Positions 55,700 to 64,000 of a stretch of 64,000 nucleotides of DNA are shown piece by piece. The position numbers were made by a program, and so were the translations under genes. The DNA is from Trichobilharzia szidati (taxonomy: Eukaryota; Platyhelminthes; Trematoda; Strigeidida; Schistosomatidae), in assembly GCA_944472155.2 (NCBI GenBank), contig OX235272.1, positions 90,154,020-90,218,019 of the forward strand, written 5' to 3'. The number at the start of each line of letters is the position of its first letter. The first letter of the stretch is position 1. The notes under the pieces were generated by a model. It was not told the DNA's origin. It saw only the letters and a list, made by a program, of their open reading frames with translations, and searched no databases.

Positions 55700-57365
55700 A
55701 ATGTTTGAGCATTGTGGATTAGATCAAATAAAGTATAAGTATATGTCAACAGTTTACACACAATGATAAGTTTTGTTATTGGTAATATTTCGAGCAAAAT
55801 TACTGCACGTGTTCACACCTCTGTTGGAATTGTTTGTTCACACATTTATGATTTGTACTTATATATATATAGTTCATTTTGTTTTGCTTATTCATGTTAT
55901 TTGTATTCAGAATTATATTCCAAGTTGTTGATAGTTGTACTGAGTCACCCTTTTTGCATGTATCCGGTGTGACTTTAATTAATATCGATTCTGTTATAAG
56001 TCTTTCTTTCCATTTGTTCATGTTAGTTTTTAGAATACGCACACTGTTACAATCGAAATTGTGGTTTTTGTCCCATGCATGTGCAGCTATCGATGAATTT
56101 TTCCCAAGATTCTTGTAAGCTTGTGTTCCTGTTGGTTGACCTTTGGTTAGGCGTTTATGTTCACTCACTCTTATTTTGAGTGATCTGGACGTTTACTCCA
56201 CGTATTTAGTCGGACAGTCAGCACAAGATATTTTGTAAATCAAGTTGTTTTTATCCATCATTTTTATGGGATCTTTCAGCTGATTTATTTTATTTTTGAT
56301 TAGATTTGTCGGTTTGAAAGTTGTGTGAATGCCGATATTTTTGAGGTTTCTTTGAATTGCCTCTGATGTACCATTTTTACATGGTATTGTGACTGTCTTT
56401 TTGCATTCTTCCATCTTGTTATTCTCCGGTTTTACCCTCTTTTTCCTCTTTTTTATATTATCTTTTATAAATTCTTTTGGGTAGTTGTTTTCGAGTAGCA
56501 TTTTGAATCGGACGTTTATTTCTTTACATTGATCCTCTGGTGTTGTTGTAAGTCTACGTATTCTATCTGCAAGACCTTGTATTAATCTTCGTTTATTGTG
56601 ACTGGATGAGTTGAGTGATAATCAAGGAATCTTCCAGAGTGTGTGGTTTTTCTATATAGCGTTGTTTTAATGCTACCATCTGTTATTCTTTGTATTTTGC
56701 AGTCTAACATAGGCATTTGTCCAATTTCATTCTCTATTTCCATATTGAATTTTATTGAGTCGACATGGCTGTTTATGTGTGAGAAGAGTTTCTCAATACC
56801 GTTTTTCTTCACTTTTACTAGTGTGTCGTCTACATATCTCCACCAACATTTTAGTGATGACCTCAATGGTTTAAGGGCATTCTCTTCCCAATAATCCATG
56901 AATATGTCAGCTTTTATTGGTGAGATAGGCGATCCCATGGTTACTCCTTCATTTTGTTGGTATATTTTTCCTTCTAATGTGAAGTATGTTGTTGTCAGAC
57001 AGAATTTCACCCCTTTTATTATCTCTTCTACGGATAACTGTGTTCTGTCTTTTAGGCGATTATCTTCTTTTAGTTTCTCTTTCAGTGCATTCATGGCCAT
57101 TTGAATGGGTATTTTCGTATAGAGACTATTTACATCAAAGCTGACTAGTATTTCCTCTTCCTCTATTTTAGTGGTTTTTAGGCGCCTCACTAATTCAAAT
57201 GAATCTACTATTCCAGCTTTTGAGTTGTCTTTTGTCGGTCTTAGTATTGTCGAGAGAAATCTCCATAGCATATACGTTGGTGTGTTTCTAAAGTCTACAA
57301 TCGGTCTTATTGGATATCCCTCTTTATGCAATTTTATCTTGCCTAAAGGACGTTTACCAACTTAA
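55700..57365 (-). pseudogene. PLE-A copy with RT, broken nuclease
   Basis: Minus strand. RT (57331-56582): G-Y-P-I-R-P-I-V-D-F-R, V-S-F-D-V-N-S-L-Y-T, G-V-T-M-G-S-P-I-S-P, R-Y-V-D-D-T-L, M-L-D-C-K. A frameshift at about 56590 leads to the linker and the first half of GIY-YIG (56501-56193), which reads K-Y-V-E-stop where the family has Y-I-G-Q-T. The domain continues to 55800 (V-S-E-H-K, R-E/K-R-L-I-T-E-S). The tail (55700-55800) equals one arm of the 26.7 kb palindrome. The N-terminus is missing beyond 57365. Confidence 0.8.
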
Positions 57366-57429
57366 AGCAAGATTAATAACGTTTGTCCTTTTTGGATGTA
57401 TAAATTTGGTTTCAACTGTTTTAATGTCA

Positions 57430-57670
57430 GTTGCTTCAACGATGCATAGCAACCTGGAGCTGCATCAGTTTCACGACCACTACCCAACAGGTGATAACTA
57501 GTCGTACTGTTAAGCACTTTTGTACCTTTCAGATTTAAGTTTCTTGGAATATACTCAGATATGCAATCAGAAATCCTTCTTTCTGTTCGTCCGGTGTATG
57601 CGCTTTGGCACGTACATGTGAACTGGTATACGCAGCTGGAAGAGATATGAACGAAGTACTTGTCAATCCT
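57430..57670 (-). pseudogene. PLE-B GIY-YIG fragment
   Basis: An open minus stretch reads C-V-Y-Q-F-T-C-T-C-Q-S-A-Y-T-G-R-T-E-R-R, the start of a GIY-YIG domain of the Cys-x-Cys type (Y-T-G replaces Y-I-G), then I-S-E-Y-I-P. It lies between two PLE-A copies and is unrelated to them at the tail. Confidence 0.6.
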
Positions 57671-57789
57671 ACAGTGTCTCAGTGAATATTTTACTCAGTA
57701 AATTTTGACTAGTCTTCTTCCTCTTCTTGCTTTGTGCCAGTTTATCAAGAGAAATAAGTGTGTGTGAACATTAATATATGTGTAAAACT

Positions 57790-59970
57790 TGGGCACTGTG
57801 GTAGTAATTCCATATTAGTTTGTTTATTTGATATATCACACAGTGAAACAGTATTATTTACTGGATGACGTTTCGAACAAAATTTATTGTTCATAATCAT
57901 ATCAATTATAATCACACGACTTCGAAACTTGAGTTTTATAGTTTTCTTTGTTCTCTCCTATTTGTCGTTTGGGTAGTAGAATTTTCCAGATATCAGGGAC
58001 AGGTGATGAATCATTCCTATTACATGTATTTGTAGTTGATTCGATAAACAAAGCTTCTGTTATCAATCTCTCCCTATACCCTGTGACATTAGATTTTAAA
58101 ACTGTCATCCTATCCCATCCTATTGTGTGGTTGTGTGTAACTGCATGTAGTGCTATAGCTGAACTATTCTCTAGATTTCTTATCTTATTCGGGTCAACCA
58201 ATCTAGATTTTGCTAAGTTTTTATGTTCAGCTAGTCTGACTGCCCCTGTTCTACTAGTTTGACCTATGTATTTGACCTGACAATCATTACAGGGTATTAG
58301 ATAAACTAAATTGTTTTGTTTTAAGGGCTCTACAGGATCCTTTAACCGACAAAGCTTGTTTCTAATTGAGTTTGTGGGTTTGAATGCCATTTTTATTCCT
58401 GCCTTGTTAAGAATTCTGCGTAAGGTTTCTGAGGTTCCTTCCTTGTATGGAATTACTACTGATGATTTAGATTCCTTATTATTGGTGTCGTCATTAATAT
58501 TATTATTATTACTATTATTATTAACATTATTATTATTATCACTATCGCTACTATCATTATTTATTTTATTTTTACATTTCCTTACATATTTCTTGATTAA
58601 TTTATCCGGGTAATTATTAAGTTTCAAAGCTTCTTTTATGTGTATCAGTTCCTGTTTTAGATTTTCTTTGGTACTACTTAGTTTTTGTGCTCTGTCATTT
58701 AAACATTTCACCAATCCTAATTTTACTGACATAGGATGGGACGATCGGAAGTCTAAATATCTGTTTGAGTGTGTGGGTTTCCTGTAAACACTAGTGTTTA
58801 ACTTCCCATCTTCTTTCCTCTTTACGTTGCAATCTAACATTGGGAGCTCCCCTTCCTGATTTTCCAATTCATAAGTGAATTGAATTGCTTCAACCTTCGA
58901 GTTGATGTGTTCGAAAAACCTATCTATATCTTGTGTTTTAAGTACAGTGAATGTGTCATCGACATACCTCCACCATACTTTTGGGGTGGGGTTGAACGTT
59001 TCAATCGCTATGTTTTCCCACTTATCCATGAATATATCTGCTACAACTGGGGATATTGGTGATCCCATGGTAACTCCTTCAGTTTGTTTGTATATTTTCC
59101 CTTGAAATTTAAATACTGTGGAAGTCAGGCATAGCTGTACTCCCAGCATTATGTCCTCAAGTGGCACTTTTGTCCTAAGTTCGAGTTCTTGGTCAGAAAT
59201 GAGTTCGTTTCTGACTGCCTCCATAGCCATATTTATTGGTATACGTGTGTATAAACTGACAATGTCAAAACTAACCATTTTCTCTTCATTATCTAATTTT
59301 AAATTATCTAATCTATGTTTCAGTTCATAAGAATTTGTTAGTCTAGATTTTGAGTATCTTTTAAGGGGATTTAATACCATGGCTAAATATTTAGATAATT
59401 CATATGTAGGTGAATTTCTAAAATCAGCTATAGGCCTAATGGGGTATCCTGACTTATGAACTTTAACAACACCATACATCCTACTGGGGTTATTAGTTTT
59501 TGGCATCAAATTAAACCACTTAGACTCACCTAGAAACGGCTTCATTCGGCGTATAAGGTCCGCTGTGGATTTCTTAACTTTATTCATAACTGTATCTATT
59601 GGTTTATTAATTTCCACATATGGTCCTGTTTGTATATGAGTATTCACCTTGTCCAAATAGTCTGATTTGTCTAATACTACTGTTGCATTTCCTTTGTCTG
59701 ACTTTGTGATAACTATATCCTTGTTATTCTTAAGGTGTTTCAGGGCTTCTATCTCTTGTTTTGTCAGGTTGGATTTTCCACATTTTTGTCGTTTTAATGT
59801 CAGTGCACACTGTGCTCGTATTTCATCAGCCGTGGTTTTGTCTATCCCACTTAGTGCTATTTCTATTTTAGGGATGACATCCTCAGGTTTCAGTTTGTCT
59901 ACTGATACATTGAAATTTAGTCCCTTTTCTAATACATATCCTTTACTGTCAGTTGATATCCTATGTCAGT
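57790..59970 (-). mobile_element. PLE-A, nearly complete
   Basis: The best Penelope-like copy: a long RT/nuclease frame plus 3' tail (57790-57901) with tttcgaacaaaatttattgt. Upstream of about 59970 the similarity ends, so the 5' end and N-terminus are probably truncated. Resembles the Cercyon/Perere-10 type known from schistosomes; the name is an inference. Confidence 0.8.
57902..59966 (-). CDS. PLE reverse transcriptase with GIY-YIG endonuclease
   Basis: The frame is open for about 687 codons. The first conventional start (TTG) is at 59656, but homology continues upstream (Y-V-L-E-K-G-L-N-F, I-T-K-S-D-K-G-N-A-T-V-V) to a stop near 59967, so the natural start is lost or spliced. The RT has G-Y-P-I-R-P-I-A-D-F-R, motif A V-S-F-D-I-V-S-L-Y-T, T-E-G-V-T-M-G-S-P-I-S-P and catalytic Y-V-D-D. 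A linker with an Asn-rich run (58570-58480, from AAT-type repeats) follows, then GIY-YIG: L-V-Y-L-I-P-C, K-Y-I-G-Q-T-S-R, A-E-H-K, H-N-H-T-I-G-W, and E-R-L-I-T-E-A. The catalytic Arg and Glu of the nuclease are present. No stop or shift; a truncated but coding-competent copy. Confidence 0.82.
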
Positions 59971-60190
59971 TACTCGTTTACTACAGTGTAAATGCCTTTG
60001 CACTGTAGTACATTTTAATAACAGTCATCTTCACCCTTATCTACATAAAGTATGGACACGCATCTATCTGCATTTTGATTGGCTGTTTCATGAATAGTAG
60101 AACAAACACATAGTAGTTTTATTAATATCAGACCAGAAATGTCCCAACAAGTAAGACGTTAATATAAGAATAAAACTTGGGCACTGTGGT
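59967..60190. other. Junction between two PLE copies
   Basis: Contains tttactacagtgtaaatgcc and its inverse ttgcactgtagtacattt (59974-60014), a small hairpin. Otherwise nothing recognised. Confidence 0.35.
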
Positions 60191-60197
60191 AGAGTGT

Positions 60198-61060
60198 AAT
60201 TCCATTATGGGTAAATTTTATTTTGATAGAGTCTCACAGTGTTATACAGTAATATTTACTGATGACGTTTCGAGCACAATTTATTGCTCATAATCACATC
60301 AAGTTAATCACACGACTTCCTAAATTCATTTATATAGTTCCATTGTTTTTCACTTGATTTTCACTTGATTTGATTGGTAGTATTATTTTCCATATCTCAG
60401 GTATGAGTGATGATTCATTCCTATTGCATGTGTTGGGTGTAGATTCGATGAAAAAAGATTCAGTAATCAACCTCTCTCTCCACCTACCTAGATTACTTTT
60501 TAGAATTTTAACCCTCTCCCACCCTATTGTGTGGTTGTGTGTTAATGCATGCATTGCAATTACCGAGCTTTTTTCTAAATTACTTATCTTCTCTGGGTCA
60601 ACCATTCTTACCTTAGCTAAATTCGTATGTTCTGACAATCTGACTACCCCTGACCTACTAGTTTGACCTATGTAGTTGACCTCACAGTTATTACAGGGTA
60701 TTTTGTAAATTGTATTATTTTGTCTAATTGGGTCCACTGGGTCCTTTAACCTACAGAGCTTGTCCCTGAGTGAGTTTGTAGGTTTAAATGCCACCCTAAT
60801 TCCTGCTTTATTTAGAATCCTACGTAGGGTCTCAGATGTCCCCTCTTTATATGGTATAACTGTAGATGACTTATATTCTCTCTTATTTATGTTATTATTA
60901 CTAGTTTCACAATTATTTTTATTTTTATTTTGGCTTTTTTTTAATCTTCCTAATGAATTTTAGAGGATAGTTATTTAGAACCAACGCCTCTTCTATCTGT
61001 TTTATTTCATCTTTTAGGTCTTTTTTTGTGCTACTTAGTGCCATTGCTCGGTTTGTTAAG
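60198..61060 (-). pseudogene. PLE-A 3' half, minus member of inverted pair
   Basis: Minus strand from the linker (R-A-M-A-L-S-S-T-K-K-D-L, about 61045) through the broken linker to the GIY-YIG end frame 60794-60330: I-Y-K-I-P-C-N-N-C-E-V-N-Y-I-G-Q-T-S-R, L-S-E-H, H-N-H-T-I-G-W, R-L-I-T-E-S. The 3' tail follows to 60198. RT is absent. Confidence 0.8.
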
Positions 61061-61505
61061 TGTCAGATTGTCAGAACATACGAATTTAGCTAAGGTAAGA
61101 ATGGTTGACCCAGAGAAGATAAGTAATTTAGAAAAAAGCTCGGTAATTGCAATGCATGCATTAACACACAACCACACAATAGGGTGGGAGAGGGTTAAAA
61201 TTCTAAAAAGTAATCTAGGTAGGTGGAGAGAGAGGTTGATTACTGAATCTTTTTTCATCGAATCTACACCCAACACATGCAATAGGAATGAATCATCACT
61301 CATACCCGAGATATGGAAAATAATACTACCAATCAAATCAAGTGAAAATCAAGTGAAAAACAATGGAACTATATAAATGAATTTAGGAAGTCGTGTGATT
61401 AACTTGATGTGATTATGAGCAATAAATTGTGCTCGAAACGTCATCAGTAAATATTACTGTATAACACTGTGAGACTCTATCAAAATAAAATTTACCCATA
61501 ATGGA
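61060..61505 (+). pseudogene. PLE-A 3' end, plus member of inverted pair
   Basis: Starts inside the GIY-YIG domain (V-R-L-S-E-H-T-N-L-A) and runs to the end of the tail. The protein part is identical, residue for residue, to the minus copy (60643-60330). The Y-I-G half of the nuclease is missing. It ends at ttacccataatgg. Confidence 0.85.
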
Positions 61506-61639
61506 AGTAAGACGTTAGCAAATGTATATATAACGGCAAACAGCATAAAATTGTTCATTGAATGCTGAAAACTTGATCAAGTCACTTCCATTATAGCACT
61601 TTTTTCCTTAAATCTAGATAAAGTTCTTATTTATTCTTA

Positions 61640-61915
61640 ATTCAGTTTTAATTTTCCCGTTGATTGATTAAAACGAGATTTTTGGCCTCCCTTGAAATGT
61701 TAGCTTCTAGTGCGGAAGCTTCGACGATGTCTGGTGATTGACTTGAAATAATTGGATGGATGCTCATTTCGTCCTGTTCGGTAATCATTGTCAGCTGGAT
61801 GTAGCTGTATTGCCGAATGAGTGATGGTGTTCCCATACAGAGTCTCATATCCAACACTCACTGTTTAAAACGCCAAAGCGTTGTCCACTAGGATACACTG
61901 GGGCCACAAGAGCCA
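61640..61915 (-). repeat. Second hammerhead SINE family, decayed
   Basis: Minus strand: a possible tRNA-like start (tgtatcctagtggacaac), then agctgacaatgatta, accgaacaggacgaaatgag, catccatcc, and a tail ending gattgattaacgggaaa-like. The hammerhead words ctga, ggacgaaatg and cat-c match 53142-53175 (stem III atg-ag-cat), but G8-A9 is damaged. A trace of the same tail appears at 37655-37690. Confidence 0.5.
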
Positions 61916-62074
61916 CCTCTTGTGCAACAGGTGTCAGTTATTTGTTTGTTTTTAGACCCGAGCAATCCAGTCCAATAAAATCAAAGAGAAATACACATTG
62001 ACCTACAAATGAATGTCGTCCATCACACTATCTAATTTCTACTTTTCAATTACATTTTGAGGTGAAATCCACGT

Positions 62075-62265
62075 GGCTTGACATCTTCATCCGTTCCGCC
62101 TGTATCTGGAACGATGCTTCCTAGATAAGTGAAGGAGGTAACCTCTGATGGAGATTGGTGCTGGTTGCTGTTACGACTCGTTGGTTATCTTCATCACCTC
62201 AGTCTTCTCTCTGTTTAACTGGAATCCTATCTTTGCTACTTCTTCAGCTAGTTTCAAGTAAAATA
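62075..62265 (-). pseudogene. RTE RT fragment
   Basis: Minus strand: ends of the palm region (K-L-A-E-E-V-A-K-I-G-F-Q-L-N, K-T-E-V-M-K-I) and the following segment. It is broken and short. Confidence 0.6.
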
Positions 62266-62655
62266 GCCATTTCCAGTACATTATGTGATGCAGTGGTGTT
62301 AGATCTGAAGAATAAAATAATCCACAACGTGTTTTTTCTTTGGTCTCATAGAAATGCTCAGCGATAGGCTGCAAACCATTTAAAAATATGCACGAGTACA
62401 CCTGGAGACCCACAAATATAAGTGAGTGATTATAACAACAAGAACTAAAGAAAATAAGATGCACTGTCTCAGAGGGAAATTCAGGTAGCCCAGAGATTCA
62501 AGCAGGCCGCTGTCATCTCCCCCTTCACATGATCTCCTCCATGTCACTCTTGGGCCAAGTTCAACTCATCGTTTCCTATTTGCGTTCCACTTCAGGTTAT
62601 GCCTGGCACATAGTGCCACTTAGTGATGTCCTCAGAGTATGTCCAATGTCCATCT

Positions 62656-63293
62656 AGGCATTAATGAAAGCAAAACACGTAGTTCAACGAAGAGTCTCTT
62701 TTCGGTGGCGAATTCATTTTCTTAGCTGTACAATCGCAAATATATATGTGTTATTTTGTATGTATGTGTACATTAAGTTTGTCAAACAAAAATACAATTG
62801 GTTATGGTTTCTTTAACTAAATAGGTGAAGATTGGTAATTGGAGTTACGTGATACAAAATCAGTCAAGAAAATTAGGTGTTGATGAAATTAGGGTAGTAA
62901 CAAAGGTGATGAATTGTCACAATCCCAACTCTTACGTAATTTCCTATTATCTACTTTGTTCCTATGTGCATCCTGAGTAAAACTCAATCATTAAACTATC
63001 CATATTATTACATAACTTCTTTTAACAACTGTTTGTGACAACTCATCACCTTTGTTACTACCCTAATTTCATAAACACCTAATTTTCTCGACTGACTTTG
63101 TATTACGTAACTCCAATTACTAATCTTCACCTGTTTAGTTAAAATAACTATAACCAATTGTATTTTTGTTTGACAAACTTAATGTACACATACATACAAA
63201 ATAACACATATATATTTGCGATTGTACAGCTAAGAAAATGAATTCGCCACCGAAAAGAGACTCTTCGTTGAACTACGTGTTTTGTTTTCATTT
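62656..63293. mobile_element. Fold-back element with 260-base arms
   Basis: Left arm 62660-62925 and right arm 63030-63292 are inverted and about 95% identical, around a ~105-base centre. It is flanked by atgtccaatgtccatct (62639-62655) and atgtccaatcaatccatct (63294-63312), an imperfect 17-19 base direct repeat that fits a target duplication in the RTE host sequence. There is no coding frame. A single, diverged arm exists at 37985. Confidence 0.8.
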
Positions 63294-63461
63294 ATGTCCA
63301 ATCAATCCATCTCCAATTTCTTCAGCACATTTGTTGAGCAATAAGTTCTTCGTTGGTACGCTGACGACCAGAGTTTCTTTTTCGTAATCTTTTCAGGCAG
63401 TCTATGTGATATTCAGAAAAGGCAGTTGTTGATAAAAGTCTGCAGCAGTCCGTCACAAATG

Positions 63462-63804
63462 CTTTTGTGGTGAGAGCTGTCTACTAGACAAATTGGTAGA
63501 CAGTAATTTACGTCAGTGTTTACCTTCTCAAGATTTGTCGTGAGAAAATATGAACAAAGACTGATTCAAAACCGACCACAGCAGACTTTGTGTAGGCGGA
63601 TGCAGTTAACATATAGAGGATTTGACATTCAAGAAACAGTCACAAATAGATGAAAGATTAACTTTACGTGAGAAACAACCAATCGGAAGACTGTGTTTGT
63701 TTACTTAAATATCCATAGTAATGTACATGAAAATATATAAATATGCGTTGATTTCCTTAATAAATGATCTGTTGTCTGGCCCTTGCCTTCTGTCGTTACA
63801 CTTT
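63462..63804 (+). mobile_element. Solo LTR (type 1) with 4-base target duplication
   Basis: 335-base LTR (63466-63800), TGTGGTGAGAGC to TGTCGTTACA, related throughout to 49619-49978. It is flanked by CTTT on both sides. It has the tttccttaataaatgatctg poly(A) signal region. It is inserted in an RTE remnant. Confidence 0.8.
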
Positions 63805-64000
63805 TAGCTATATACCAGTCATGTCTCTGAACAATACAGAAATACTGACGCGACATTAGTGTTGAAAGTTCTAATCATGGTTTTTAAGCTGACTGAAGTA
63901 GATTGTTGGACTGATTTCATAGTAATGAAGGACTGTCTTGCTTTTCTGATTCTATCTGTCTTTGACATCTTCATCTGTGCCGTCTGCAGCTGAAGCGATG

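Larger units (their letters stand above)
62490..64000 (-). pseudogene. RTE copy carrying two nested insertions
   Basis: Minus strand RTE connector in three pieces: 62500-62655 (atgatctcctccatgtcac), 63294-63465 (aatccatctccaatttcttc, gttgataaaagtctgcag) and 63801-64000 (gacatcttcatctgtgccgt), running off the window. The first gap holds a 638-base fold-back element, the second a solo LTR. Reading order is continuous when both are removed. Frames are decayed. Confidence 0.75.

Noticed and set aside
58311..58613. Leucine-rich plus-strand ORF resembling a membrane protein
   Set aside because: It is the antisense of the PLE Asn-rich hinge (AAT repeats read as Leu codons).
60258..60280. Plus-strand CTGATGA in the PLE-A tail as a hammerhead
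   Set aside because: No GAAA in register downstream. On the element strand cgaaacgtc is present but the CUGANGA part reads attatga, so the core is incomplete.
1..64000. CRISPR arrays, operons, bacterial promoters or ribosome binding sites
   Set aside because: The window has spliced eukaryotic gene structure and retroelements; no regular short repeat-spacer array is present.

Overview
The window looks like nuclear DNA of a schistosome or close relative (trematode flatworm). Three things point there. A Rab GDI gene has tiny 5' introns (32-40 bases) followed by introns of several kilobases, a layout known from schistosomes. The repeats are dominated by non-LTR elements of CR1 and RTE type and by Penelope-like elements (PLEs). 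There are tRNA-headed SINEs carrying hammerhead-ribozyme modules like those of the schistosome Sm-alpha repeats. I see no bacterial features, no CRISPR array and no rRNA or genuine tRNA gene.

Layout. 1-2.7 kb: nothing recognised. 2.7-8.75 kb: an apparently intact CR1-type LINE on the minus strand (ORF1 8367-6784, ORF2 6880-3587), bracketed by diverged inverted copies of a ~230-base repeat. 9.3-10.4 kb: a PLE remnant and one possible small membrane-protein ORF. 11-21 kb: decayed LINEs. 21.86-35 kb: the only confidently recognised host gene, Rab GDP dissociation inhibitor, in eight coding exons, its three large introns filled with LINE, SINE and PLE pieces. 35-64 kb: dense nested repeats, including several 5'-truncated RTE copies with AAT-rich tails, two with clear 13-14 base target-site duplications; two solo LTRs with 4-base duplications; a nearly complete PLE with an open RT/GIY-YIG frame (57.9-59.97 kb); and several large inverted pairs.

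Repeat families used below. PLE-A: 37.1, 55.7, 57.8 and 60.2 kb, plus a palindrome at 26.7 kb. PLE-B, with a Cys-x-Cys GIY-YIG domain: 9.3, 50.1, 52.5 and 57.5 kb. PLE-C: 33.6 and 43.2 kb. SINE-H, tRNA head plus hammerhead: 30.7, 36.5, 41.6, 47.5, 47.9, 51.3 and 53.6 kb. SINE-T: 21.1, 32.0 and 37.15 kb. SINE-R, tRNA-like head plus RTE-like tail: 15.9, 28.4, 33.4 and 47.0 kb. LINE-B: 18.0, 24.3 and 38.6 kb.

Main unifying observation: PLE pairs and SINE-H pairs share one geometry. A minus copy is followed directly by an inverted, 5'-truncated plus copy, so the units sit head to head with tails outward. Several carry hammerhead motifs. This suggests, by inference, that the hammerhead SINEs are mobilised by the PLE machinery, while SINE-R copies share the 3' tail of the RTE LINE and probably depend on it.
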